A stretch of 64,000 nt of DNA, taken from Nectonema munidae (Eukaryota > Nematomorpha > Nectonematoida > Nectonematidae). The translations under genes were made by a program, and so were the position numbers. Every line of letters starts with the position of its first letter. Positions within the stretch are counted from its first letter, which is position 1. This document shows, piece after piece, positions 54,086-64,000 of the stretch. The notes below the pieces were generated by a model that searched no databases, was not told the origin of the DNA, and worked only from the letters and a program-made list of their open reading frames with translations. The stretch is from the NCBI GenBank assembly GCA_030549495.1, contig JAUIRK010001025.1, positions 265,501 to 329,500 on the forward strand, written 5' to 3'.

Positions 54086-54949
54086 ACATAATTATTTGTC
54101 GTAGTAGTCCATTATTTTATTGAGTGCATTTCTTAAATTTACATTTTAAATGATATAGACAAAATGCACATATTTAAGAAAAAAATTTCTCGCTTCCCGA
54201 AGTATAACAATTTAACTTGGGTGGAGTCCCTAGTTAGAGTTTTCGCACTACCATACAGGCTGGGACGGTGAATACTCAAACGTCAGTAGTTTCTGCCTCA
54301 GGCTGTCGTCGGTATCAGCCTAAAATTAGGCTTGGCTATCTATAACAAAATAGAGAAAGAAATTAATTAAAAAAATTAAGATCAAAGGGTTCGCTTCTTG
54401 TTACTGTTATATAAGACTACCTACAATTTTGGGATGATTTTTGAGGATTGAAAGGTCGACCTATACATCCAAATATACGGTTATTATCGTTATTAACGGA
54501 AGCGATAACGATAAAGAAAGTATCGTTGTTTTCCCAACTCTAATATTAATATAATTAAAATAGAATTATATTATTTTATTTATATTAATTTAATACGATA
54601 CTAGAGTTTATATGTTGTTATTCTTAACAAAGCTTATTAAAATATTTTTAAAAAGGTGAGATTACAAAAACGAGTGCAAAAGTGTGCGTGCATAGACAGT
54701 ATAATATTTTTTTATAAAAAAATAAAAAAATAGCTTTGATCTTATTAACACATTTTGTATTATGAACCAAATGTTTCCTTTTTTCATCATAAGCAAAATT
54801 TCTTTGTACTGAACTTTTAAGTTTGGAAGAAATTTTTATAGGGTAATAAATTTATTGTTTTTAAACATAGAAAAAAACAATTTTTTTTACAATTTATCAA
54901 AATCGTTTGACTAAATTTTTTATCCCCATCCTCAAATCGGATTGATTTA
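54086..54949. other. Spacer with repeat remnants
   Basis: 54230-54340 is GC-balanced and may be an old SINE-like repeat (GGCTGGGACGG, GCCTCAGGCTGTCG). 54450-54542 on the minus strand is the hAT-like end also seen at 8466 (AGAGTTGGGAAAA). No gene. Confidence 0.4.
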
Positions 54950-56250
54950 TCTAAATCGGTATCATTCCCCCATAGCTCCAAATGCTGCTAACGCCGAGGC
55001 TGGGAATAAGGATAAGCTCCTATTCTCCTAGAAATGTCTCAAAAAGGCTCTAGCAGTAAATCTTTAGATCTGCCTTCTCCTGGCGGATTGTTTTTAACTA
55101 AATGATCTAGAGGTGAAAAGCGAATAGTAGGCGTTTTAACTTACAGCTTCGGTATAGCATTCTGGTTAGCCATGAAAGGCTTGAACCAGCTGATCACAAA
55201 TGGCCCCTGCCTTGGGGTTGAGCTCAAAGAAGAGCAAAGGCTAAAGGTTTCCAAACCTGAAAACAAAATGGTTGGCGCCAGGAAAGGCATCCGGCTATAA
55301 AAACTCAGCTCTTTTTAGACAATGCTATGATCCATACAAACAAAAAGCGGGATGCAGCTTAAAGTACTCCGTGGGCGTGTCCAACTGCCTACGTCAAAAA
55401 GAATGTTGGGAAAAGAGAGAAAGACTGGAGGTTTGCTACATGGAATGTATAATCGATGATAGATAAGGCTTTAGAGTTGATAGAAGAAATGAAGAAGAGA
55501 AGTATTGAAGTAATGTGTGTGCAGGAAACAAGATGGGGAGGTAATGCTGCTAAGAAAATAGGGGAAGGATATAAAATTATTTACAATGGAAGCTCGAACA
55601 AAAAGGATGGAAAGAATGGAAAAGAAAATTTCATGATTAGTTTAGAAGAAATGACTGGGGAAGCATGCTAATTGTGGAACAACAAGGTAATGGAAGTTAT
55701 AAGAAAGGGAGATATATTAATTGGAGTAAAGCTGGCAGTGAGAAAAAGATGAAAAAATTTAAAACTTATAAGACTATTCCTCCATGTCAGGCACCCCAGA
55801 ATGGCTTATACAAGGCTACAAGAAGAAAAAATATGAGAAATATTCATGATTAGTTATGAAATTGGGGAAGCATTGTTAATTGTAGGATGATTTGAACAGG
55901 CACTTTGGAGAAAATTGTGGAGATAGGCTTCGGGTGAAAAAAGAAATACATGGTGGTGGAAAGAGGACATGAGAAAGGTATGGAAAAAGGAAAATGGTTT
56001 AAGATAGTGGGAAAAAGAAATTAAAAACAAATGACTATGTAGCAAAGAAGAATGAAGTTAACAGGTTTATTGCGATTGCAACACAAAAGGAAAAAAAACC
56101 TTATGATTTTTAAATACAAAGGAAGAAAGAAGATAGATCATCTGAATTTCAAATAAGGCGAAACAAGTGGGGGATAAGAAAAGTCAATATTAAAGATAAA
56201 GAAGGAAAAATAATCTTTGAGGTAGAAGGAGTTAAGAACAGATGGTAATA
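54950..56250 (+). mobile_element. LINE of endonuclease/RT type, 5' part
   Basis: 54980-55430 is the GC-richer 5' region (GGTTGGCGCCAGGAAAGGCA, TCCGGCTATAAAAACTCAG). Then the endonuclease: RFATWNV at 55432, KALELIEEMKKRSIEVMCVQ and ETRWGGNAAKKIGEGYKIIY at 55460-55590 (family: .KL.EV.EEMKRR.IDVLC+QETRW.G..A+.IG.G+K+.Y), GDLNRHFGENCGDR near 55885-55930 (GD.NAH+G), and a pre-RT linker EVNRFIAIATQKEK and WGIRKVNIKDKEGKI to GVKNRW at 56248 (IKD..G.++.....+..RW). Stops and frame changes are frequent. The rest of this element resumes at 58309. Confidence 0.72.
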
Positions 56251-58308
56251 AAGTCAATTTTTATATTTAACACTTTTTGATTCAATGTGCCTAAAATTGT
56301 TATAAGCGATACATACAAGATTTCTTCTTTATATCAACACTTCCACAATAGTTGGGCTTTTTTTCATCTAATAAAAGTTTTGCTGTAAAGTTTGCCTGAC
56401 TGAGGTTAAACATGAAGTTTTTTGTAAGACAAATTTTTTTGTTGACAAACGCGGTAACATACGACATATCCACTGCAGAAGTTATAGAATTTTATTCCCA
56501 AACTTTTTTATCATTGCATGTTTTTTACATCTTTTACACAAGTACCTTAAAAATTAAATTACCGGCATTAAATTATTCAAAATTATCAATAGAAAAAGAC
56601 GTTCTCTTTTCAAACCTATCGGCAACACCCAATTGTAACGAAATTGACAATTCAAGGTTGCAAGCAGCAAAATATTTTTATTAAAATCTCCCAGCAGTGA
56701 AGAAATTAATGAAGAAAATCTGTGTCAAAACTTGCTAACAATAATAATTAGAGAATATTCACGATTCATTGATTTAGTAGGAAAAGGTCAACATAGAGAC
56801 TTTTTCAGTCGAAGATGCCTTCATTTGTTTCAACATTATTTCATTTAAGACAAATGTGGCGTTAAAAGTTATCTTGAAAATAGATTCAAATAAAACGAAA
56901 TCAATAAAATCATGAATATGGAAAACTCTCAAATCTCTCGCAGTACTAATAACTCAATAACATCGATTAACCCTTTTTTTGGCAAGGGGGGCGGATTCCG
57001 CCCCCTAAAACTTTTTATTGAAAAATATGTTTGATGACCTCATCTTTTTTTCGTGATACTTAGAGACTTTTTATATTTATATTTAGTTGTTCATTTAAAA
57101 AAATTAAAAAAATTTTTGTGAAGTCTGAATATTTATAAAGTGAACTTTTTTTCATCAACAATTGCTCAAAACATAGAGAGTGCAATTAATGGCTTTAAAA
57201 ACAAAAGTGTATACTATTTTTGTTTTAAGGATTAGATGAAAGTCATTTTTTGTCAGAAACTGAATCTAAAGGGGGTAAAATTATTATCAGGATGTTTTTG
57301 CAATATTCTAGTATATAATGCCTATTCCGTACGCTTTGTCTCAAATGAAAAGTTTGTCTTATCAATTTGGGACAGACTTTACAAGTTTTATTAGGAAGTG
57401 AAGAATTTTGTAACGAAACATTAGTGAGACTAGCCAGCCACGTTATGAATATACTTTATTCGCGCTATTTTTACCTGTATAAACCAGGGACGCACTCGCA
57501 CATCCTCAAAATTATTGAAGCGAGTCTTTTTTACGATAATTTTTATAAAAAATTATAAATAAATAACAGCTTATAAAAAAATTAACAGTAATTTAAAAAT
57601 AGTTTTCAAAAATTCAAATAAGGATTCAATTTCACAGATGCATATATCTCAGTAACGGCTACTTTCTCGTCCCCTTTTCTTTCGTGTAGGCACAAAAATA
57701 TGTAATCCACATAAGCCTGTGAAGAAAACATAAAACAGCGATGTTATGACACGAAAGAATTTTTCATATAAAGACGCAGATTTCTCTTTTGTAGAATTTG
57801 ATTTAGCTATCTCTTGTAGTGATGCAAGAATACATAACTATTATATAACAATCAATTTTATATAAAAATGACGTAATCAGAAAGAATTTATGCACGTTTG
57901 GCTAACATGTGGTTTGTTTATCACAAATGATATATATAATCACTATAATGTCCATCAATCATGTATTGAATTTTCATATTTACTATATCATATCAGCATC
58001 ACATTCATATACGCCAAAATTTGCATGGTTTGCAAAATCATCCCATTATAAGAAATTGTCATTCATTCCATTCTTCTAAAACTCAATATACACTTTGTAT
58101 TTACCTCATCAATTTTTCCCGAAAATACGCATAGTGAGGTAAGACTTTCTTTTTTTCTTTCTATTTTATTCATACTAACATTACAGAACTGACTTTCTAT
58201 GATCAAGCAAAAAAACAAACAAAAAGACGTTGTGAATCCAACAAAGATTCTGAAGAGATGCTCTTTCCAAAAGAAGACGTAGAGAATATTTTTGATATTT
58301 TTCAAAGT
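56251..58308. other. 2-kb foreign segment inside the LINE
   Basis: Replaces the first part of the LINE reverse transcriptase. AT-rich, with open frames 56412-56684 and 57367-57558 that match nothing I recognise. Contains the G/C palindrome at 56987-57005. The segment starts GTAATAAAG and ends TTTCAAAGTTTAG, so its edges look like intron splice sites. About 250 residues of the LINE protein that should be here are absent, so an insertion plus deletion is more likely than a clean intron. Confidence 0.45.
56981..57005. repeat. GC palindrome, copy 1
   Basis: GGCAAGG followed by GGGGGCGGATTCCGCCCCC (56987-57005): perfect 9-bp arms around one base. A TTAACCC lies just to the left (56968). The same unit is at 58994-59022. 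Confidence 0.7.
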
Positions 58309-59005
58309 TTAGTTGCATCAAGGTTCGGCATTGAGTCAATTGTTGTTTGCGTTGGTTATTGATGAGCTCTCAAAACATTTAAGAAAAGAAGAACTTTGGG
58401 AGCTTTTATTCACTGATGACTTAGCAATATTAGCAGATAACGAAGAAGAATTACAGAAGAGAATCATAATGTGACAAGAGAGTTTAGAGAAATATGGATT
58501 GAAGATGAATTCTGGAAAGACAGAGACAATGGTATGTAGCAAAAGTGAGGATATTGTAACGCATGTGAAAGATAGGTACGGGAATGAGCTGAAGCAGGCA
58601 AACAATTTTAAATACTTGAGCGCGCAAATTTTGGATAGCGGAATCTGTGAAAAGGACGTCCAAGCAAGAGTGAATGCCAACTGGCTGAAATGGAAGGAGG
58701 TTAAAGCGATCCTCACCAATAAAAGGATTCCGGTGAAACCAAAAATGAAGATTTACCCTTCAATTGTTCGACTGGTGCTGAGACTTATGGATGCGATTGC
58801 TAAAGCTCAATTAAAAAAGAAGAAAGAAAATTAATGACGACAGAAATGAAGATGCTGAGAAAAATGTTGGAAACAACTTTAAAAGATAAAATAAGAAACG
58901 AAGAGATTAGAAGAGAGACGGGCGTAGAGGTAAGTGTGTTGGCTGTGGCGGAACGTATTAAGTTGCGTTTGTACAGGCATGTTACGTATTTAAGGCAAGG
59001 GGTGG
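58309..59005 (+). mobile_element. LINE of endonuclease/RT type, 3' part
   Basis: Begins abruptly with LHQGSALSQLLFALVIDELS (family: GLHQGSALSP.LF.LV+D.L+), then LLFTDDLAILADNEEELQK, the catalytic F-x-DD motif at about 58412-58440, EKYGLKMNSGKTETMV, NNFKYLSAQILDSGICEKDV, and QARVNANWLKWKEVKAIL with IPVKPKMKIYPSIVRLVL (family: FKYLG..I...G....D+..R+..A...W......L.D..+P...K.K+Y+.+VRP.+). The last open frame 58834-59034 has MLRKMLETTLKDKIRNEEIR (MLRW+.G.T..D.IRN..IR) and ends in the GC palindrome. It is missing the first half of the reverse transcriptase. Confidence 0.78.
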
Positions 59006-59032
59006 GGGCGGAATCCGCCCCCCCCCCCCCTT
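58994..59032. repeat. GC palindrome, copy 2, with C-run
   Basis: GGCAAGGGGT then GGGGGCGGAATCCGCCCCC (59004-59022) and further Cs to 59030, then TTAAAA. It is in direct orientation with copy 1, 2.01 kb apart; the centre base is A instead of T. It sits at the very end of the LINE coding sequence. Confidence 0.7.
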
Positions 59033-59945
59033 AAAAAATATGTTCAATTTATTCAAAAACTAATAACTTAACTAAATTATGTTTTTTTTCACTTTTTCTT
59101 ACTATTTGTAGTGATTTAAAAGAAGATATACTTTTTTCTTATATGAAATATTGTCACAATATATGTCTTGTAAAAATGGCAGAATAGATTAAAAAGTTTC
59201 TTCTTTTCTTATTAAGTTTTAAGCAATTTTTCCCCTGAGAAACCATAAATTTTTAATAAAAATTGAACATATTGTAACTTTTATTTAGTTAACTGTTTAA
59301 AAAAGTAAAAAATTTTACAATAGGTCATTGAACTCAAAGGATATATTTGAAAATACTTTATTTATAAATCAGCAACTAATGCTGATTCACAACAACTATT
59401 TACCCGGCAACTTTGTTGATATAAAAACATAAAAAAAATAAGATTTAGTTATCAAAACCTAAAAGCCACGTATGTTTATTTACTGACTTTTGTAAGTTTT
59501 CTGCTTGAAAAGTCACAAAACTCGATCATTAATGGCTTTCACAAAGCATTAGTAAATATGGAAATCAAAAAACGTAAGGTACATGCTTCCTTGCTTTTTC
59601 TTCAATTTCATCCTTACTTTTGTCAGTAATAGAAGGTTTTGATCCAGAGTTCAAGAGCTTGAAAACTTGGCTTGATCAAAATTTTCACATTCTTCAATGC
59701 TTATGACGTCATAATAAAAACAGTATACAACATTCATTACGCAATGATATATATGTTTTGATTATTACTTTTGTCAGTAATAGATGGCTTTGATCCCTTT
59801 CCATTTTTGATTTTAGCATTTTATCGTTAGTATAATAGGACTTTTTTTTGAACTTTTGCACCATTTTTTTCTTCACTTGTTGTTTGATAAGTAAGAATTT
59901 ACAATTTTTTTCCATTTTTTAATCTAATTGTAAGTTTTTGTAGCA
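59033..59945. other. AT-rich spacer before piggyBac
   Basis: Probably includes the 5' flank of the piggyBac relic. A 30-bp direct repeat (ACTTTTGTCAGTAATAGA...TTTGATCC) starts at 59616 and 59767, 151 bp apart. No gene seen. Confidence 0.45.
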
Positions 59946-61578
59946 TGTCTGGTATTAGAAATATTAAAAAAAGGAAAAATGAGGGTTCATCAAAAGATGT
60001 TTGTGCCGAAGAGTCATCGAGTATAGATAACATCTTTCAATTATATGATCAAGATGCTTCAACACCAGTCATCAACTAATGAAAGTGATTCCGACTCAAT
60101 TTATGGAGAACTTTGCCCATCAGAAGAGGATGATGTTTCCCAAGAGTTAGAAAACGACTTTGATCAAAATACCAGAAGTATTGGCACGAGTCTCGAAAGT
60201 CAGCGTAGACTTATTTTCTATTAATGTTTGTTTAGATGAAAATAGATTTGATAGAATTCCTGTACAGACAGAAGAAACTTTTAGATCTGTATTGAAAGCT
60301 AATTCTTTAGAAAAAAAACAAGGGATAAAAGATAAGGAACTTTTATGGTCAAATGTTGAACCAATAAATGTTGGTAGACAGGGAAGCGAAAATATAATCA
60401 GAGGAGGTGTTGGTCTGAAACCAAATGTTTTTGCGAAATCCCCTAAAGAATGCTTGAATTTGTTTTTAAGTGAGTCAATTTTAAATGAAATAATACAAAG
60501 ACAAATATTTATATCAAAGATAACAATAAAGAAAAACTTGATGATGTTAGGTATCCTCACATTCGTATCATTGACATTGAAGAACTGCATGCGCTTTTAT
60601 TGGTCTGACTTATTTGAGAGCTTTGCTAAAACAAATTTACTTGAGAGTAAAATTTTTGTGGTCAGATTTGGGTTGTCCTATATTTGCTTCCACTATGAGT
60701 ATGAAGAGATTTATTTTTTGAATAAACATTTGTGCTTTGATTTAGATTCGGCGAGAGAGGAAAGATGGAAGTTCGATAGATTTGCTGCATTTCGTACTAT
60801 TTTTGAAATGTTTAATGAAAATTGTTGTAAATGGGTTAATCCAACATCTTTTTTAACAATAGATGAATCTTTGTATCCATCTAGAACTGCTATAAAATTT
60901 CAAGTATGTAGTCCACTTAAACCTGCAAAGTACGGACTGTTATTCAGATCTCTTTGCAGTGTTGAATATGCTTTTACATATCTATCAAGCGTTTATGCTG
61001 GCAGACCAATTGAGCGCGAAGGCCCATATTATCTGAACACAACTGAAGAAACGGTTAAAAAGTTAATAAACAAAGTCAAGAGATCATGCAACATAAAAGG
61101 TAGAAATATCACCTTAGATATCAATTAGATCAGCGCATTTCTTATATTGCTAGTAATAGAAAAACTAAAAAATGGACTATAAAGGCTTGGAGCTTTATAC
61201 TAGATACAGCAAAAGTTAATGCTGGAACTGTTTTTGTTTGAAAAAATCAAAAGATCCTAGAAAAATTGATACGCTCCCTTTTGGTATAGAGCTTTAGTTA
61301 AGTCTTTAGTGTTTCCTTATATACGATCAAAACCTAGTTGTGGTCTCAGTACCAAAATAAAATAAAAAATTTCAACAATTTGCGGTTTGTCAGGTAATAT
61401 AACTATTTCAACCAGCGATTCATTTTTGGAAAAAACAGGGCCAGTTAGAAGATGTGATAAATGTTTAAAGTCTATTTCTGGAGACAACTACAAGAAACAG
61501 GAAAGTCAGAAATGCAGAAAGGCATGCTATAATGAACATTCATATTGTATCTCTACTATATGTTTTCAAAAATTTTAA
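59946..61578 (+). pseudogene. piggyBac transposase, decayed
   Basis: The start MSGIRNIKKRKNEGSS at 59946 has acidic stretches in other frames (DNIFQLYDQDAS), as usual for piggyBac N-termini. The open frame 60160-61128 (322 codons) holds the DDE core: AREERWKFDRFAAFRTIFEM and FNENCCKWVNPTSFLTIDES (family: R...D+L..IR.+F..F...C...Y.P...+TIDE), where D of TIDES is a catalytic residue, then PLKPAKYGLLFRSLCS (P.KP.KYGIK.+.LCD) and TTEETVKKLINKVKRSC with GRNITLDIN (G..+T.DN). Downstream WTIKAWSFILDTAKVNAGTV and a cysteine-rich tail, RRCDKCLKSISGDNYKKQ, KCRKACYNEHSYC, at 61440-61560. Breaks separate these pieces. Confidence 0.8.
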
Positions 61579-62282
61579 TTATATAACTATTATATTATTG
61601 TTTTGTTACTACTAATAAATTTTTTTAACTTTTTTTAATTTTCTAACGTGTTTTTATGTTAAAATAAGCAATTGGTTTTTTACTTTATTTATGGTTTTAT
61701 ATCATTGGAACATAGTAGGATATCCAAGGTTCATTGATAGACATGTATGCTTCTAGTTTTTTTTTGAGATTTTGGATTAATGGTATCTAGTGTTTATAAC
61801 TTTTGTTTTGCTCAAAATTTAAGATCAGTTCTTGGACAATTGGTCTCTAGTTAATCAATCTGAAAAAATTCATTTCTTGACAATTCATTCAAAAATTGAC
61901 TACAAAAAAAGAAAATTTTTAATTTCACATTGATTAAAATTTTATACTAGATTTTGTTCCATGGTATTTTTTGTATCCCCTCTGTATAATAGTAATCAAG
62001 CCAAAACCACCCCTGTATGTTTCATGACCATCCATTTAAGCTCCTATGATGTGATGAGTCCAAATATCCTATTTTTAGCTCAAAACATTCTAATAAAACT
62101 ATTATGGTGATTGGCCATTTGAAAATCGCCCAAAAGGGGGACATGATAGTACGTGTGGAAACAAGCATTTTATGCTATTTTCAGCTCGAAATACGCACGT
62201 TTAAGGGTAGAAAATAAAAATCAATTTTTGCAGCAGTAAAAACTACTTAAAAATACTCTATTCCGACTAATTAGCATACGCT
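61579..62282. other. Spacer after piggyBac, no gene seen
   Basis: AT-rich. 61980-62220 has a few GC-balanced stretches (AACCACCCCTGTATG, GGCCATTTGAAAATCGCCC) and probably belongs to the repeat field that follows. Confidence 0.4.
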
Positions 62283-62833
62283 GAGTCCATTGGTACAATT
62301 TTCATGTTGATCGGACCTATAGTTCCCAAGTTACACCTTGGCACCAAGTATAACACTAAAGATATAGGAAAATATTTTTTCCTCAAATCCAATCATCTTG
62401 AAAAGTTAGTATGTTAGTCAAGACGGTAAATAAAGTGTGCATGCAAAATTTCAGGCAGATAGCCCAAGTATTTCCAAAAATTGTCTTTTGGGTCTGGGGT
62501 ATATAGGCTGAAATGCACTACAAAAATACTTAATCTCCTGTCAAACATAAATTATAAATATTTATATATATTATAAATACTTTTCTAAGTCAATTTTTTG
62601 TGCTGATTCCATTGCCACAATTTTCAAGTTGATTGGACCTATAGTTCCCAAGATACAATTCCTCCGACTTTAACAGTAAAGATATAGGGAAATTTTTTTC
62701 TTCGAATCCAATCATCCTGAAATTTATATATGCTACTTACAAGCGTATAAAAAGTGTGCATGGAAAATTTCAAGTGGATAGCTGCAGTATTTCAAAATGT
62801 TAAATTTTGGCCTAATGAGGCCAAAATACACTG
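62283..62833. repeat. Two tandem units of about 320 bp
   Basis: Unit A from 62283 and unit B from about 62605 share, in order: CCATTG.(A/C)ACAATTTTCA, TTGAT(C/T)GGACCTATAGTT, CCCAAG.TACA, AAAGATATAGG.AAAT, TCCAATCAT(C/T)(T/C)TGAAA, AAAGTGTGCATG.AAAATTTC, and a final AA(A)TGCACTA / AATACACTG. Identity is roughly 70-80%. A third, more diverged copy begins near 63755 and an inverted piece containing GGGAACTATAGT lies at about 63270-63385. Confidence 0.75.
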
Positions 62834-63250
62834 TCAGTTATAGCATCCATTCCCCTATAACCATTGCGCGATTGCAGATTAATGATGGTATTTTAATAAG
62901 ATTTAATGGGGATATATATTAAAGTAAATTAAATTTACTAATATAAATTTTTTTTTTAATATTAAATTCTATATTTATTCCAAAAGTTAAACATCCAATG
63001 TCAGTTATAGAAAGAAGGATTATAACCATTGCGCGATTCTATAATACTCGTGATAAATGAATAAAATTTTAAACATTTATTTATAAGTAGCATCTCTCTC
63101 AATATCATGTGTAATTTAAATTTTTACTCTTCCATATTCGCTATAATAAAAAAATGGAACTGTCAGTTACAGTAAATTAAATTACAACCATTGCGCGATT
63201 CTAAAATAATGGTGGCAATTGAATAAAACTTTACATAGTTATTCATAAGT
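62831..63250. repeat. Three tandem units of about 163 bp
   Basis: TGTCAGTTATAG at 62832 and 62999 and TGTCAGTTACAG at 63161 each precede CCATTGCGCGATT at 62861, 63026 and 63188 (spacings 165 and 162). Between them, TGAATAAAATTTTA.A and TTAT.TATAAGTAG.ATCT are shared. A minus-strand open frame across this region (63163-63393) is a by-product of the repeats. Confidence 0.8.
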
Positions 63251-64000
63251 TGTATCTTTCTATATCCATGTCTTATTTTCCTGACGTTCCCAAAATTTTT
63301 AGATCCTCTTCCCAAAATCTCGGGAACTATAGTATCTATCAAAAAACTGATTGCACCGTTCGAATCAGCATCTAAAACTAGCCCAGAATGCATAATATCA
63401 AAGTCGTAGATAAACGCAATGAAAAACGGCCAAAAATTAATTTGAAAATTTGGCGAAATTTGACATTGAATAGCGCGAAAAGTATAACCGATAGGATAAA
63501 ACTAATTTCAGATTCGGAATCTACGCAAAAAACTGATCCAGAATACATTAATATAAATTAAATGAATAATTTTTAATATATTTAATATTAATTCAAAAAA
63601 TGAGTATAAATACTACATATTCTTATACATATTGCATTCATTTACACTAAGTGTATACAAATCGAGGTAGCGCGTATCTATTTTCTGCGATATTTCAGCA
63701 ATTACAACTCCAATCTCGTAATTATGGATATCAAAATGTTCGTCATCGCCAGAGCTATCTAACGGTACCAGTTTCAAGTTGATCGGATTTTTGGTTCAGA
63801 TTTTAAACCGAAAAAACACTTTTTTGGCTAAAAAAGTTAAATTATTGAATATTTGGACATCTTCCAAATTAAAAAATTAATATATTAAAGTACTATCCAA
63901 TGTAAAATTTGATGCTCTTTCGAATGGCGTAGGTTAGAAGTCTGTATATAGTGTAGTTCCAGAGTTATTGGGGATTATATGTTTGAAATTTTGAAAAAAG
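63251..64000. other. Right-end repeat field
   Basis: Contains the inverted piece (about 63270-63385) and the diverged third copy (63755-63960) of the 320-bp unit, with AT-rich spacers between. No gene is recognised up to the window edge. Confidence 0.5.

Noticed and set aside
63163-63393. 76-codon minus-strand frame as a gene
   Set aside because: It lies inside the tandem/inverted repeat field and its peptide recurs, broken, in the other repeat copies.
1-64000. CRISPR arrays, bacterial operons, riboswitches, retrovirus-, LTR- or Polinton-like elements
   Set aside because: None found. Reverse transcriptase pieces are of non-LTR type, with FADD motifs and endonuclease domains, and no protease, integrase, capsid or envelope trace or paired long direct repeats was seen.

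Overview
The window is eukaryotic, very AT-rich and dominated by transposon remains. It looks like an arthropod-type metazoan genome. A copepod such as a sea louse would fit the tropomyosin sequence, the base composition and the mix of Tigger, Merlin, piggyBac, hAT, Helitron and LINE copies, but the sequence alone does not fix the species. I found no CRISPR, no rRNA, no confident functional tRNA, and no retrovirus-, LTR- or Polinton-like element.

Host genes are few. (1) 1.4-6.1 kb, minus strand: the 5' part of a tropomyosin gene. It has a long-isoform first exon (5972-6085), exon 2, a second start exon for a short isoform (2471-2635), exon 3, and two exon-4 versions of identical length and phase that can only be used one at a time. 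The 3' exons lie left of the window. (2) 16.8-17.8 kb, plus: a broken or multi-exon remnant of a SAMD3-like protein. (3) 30.3-32.0 kb, minus: an intronless, decayed VPS13 fragment. (4) 35.8-37.0 kb, minus: a long open reading frame for the STE20-related pseudokinase adaptor STRAD, ending in a WEF-like tail and cut at its 5' end by transposon sequence. (5) 52.5-54.1 kb, plus: an intact single-exon homologue of ODR-4, a membrane protein used for receptor folding and trafficking.

Transposon layout: 10.5-16.7 kb holds a LINE scrap, two inverted blocks of one satellite-like repeat, a 0.75-kb fold-back element, a hAT MITE and a piggyBac relic. 21.5-25.8 kb holds two Tigger-type elements. 26.5-32.6 kb is a Helitron (Rep and helicase coding) whose likely 3' end lies beyond the VPS13 fragment and a minisatellite, so VPS13 may have been captured by it. 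33.0-38.4 kb holds two Merlin elements and the two halves of one Tigger, arranged around STRAD. 39.6-40.5 kb has a piggyBac MITE and a second Helitron scrap. 41.8-45.4 kb is a nearly complete CR1/L2-like LINE. 47.9-51.2 kb has two further transposase relics. 55-59 kb is a second LINE type, interrupted by 2 kb of other DNA. 59.9-61.6 kb is a second piggyBac, and the right end (62.3-64.0 kb) is a field of tandem and inverted repeats.

The most unusual architecture surrounds STRAD. The 5' half of a Tigger ends against a Merlin with the 8 bases CATCCCAC, and its 3' half starts next to another Merlin with the same 8 bases. The halves sit in the wrong order with STRAD between them, as expected if a circular or tandemly duplicated copy of the region had recombined at Merlin.
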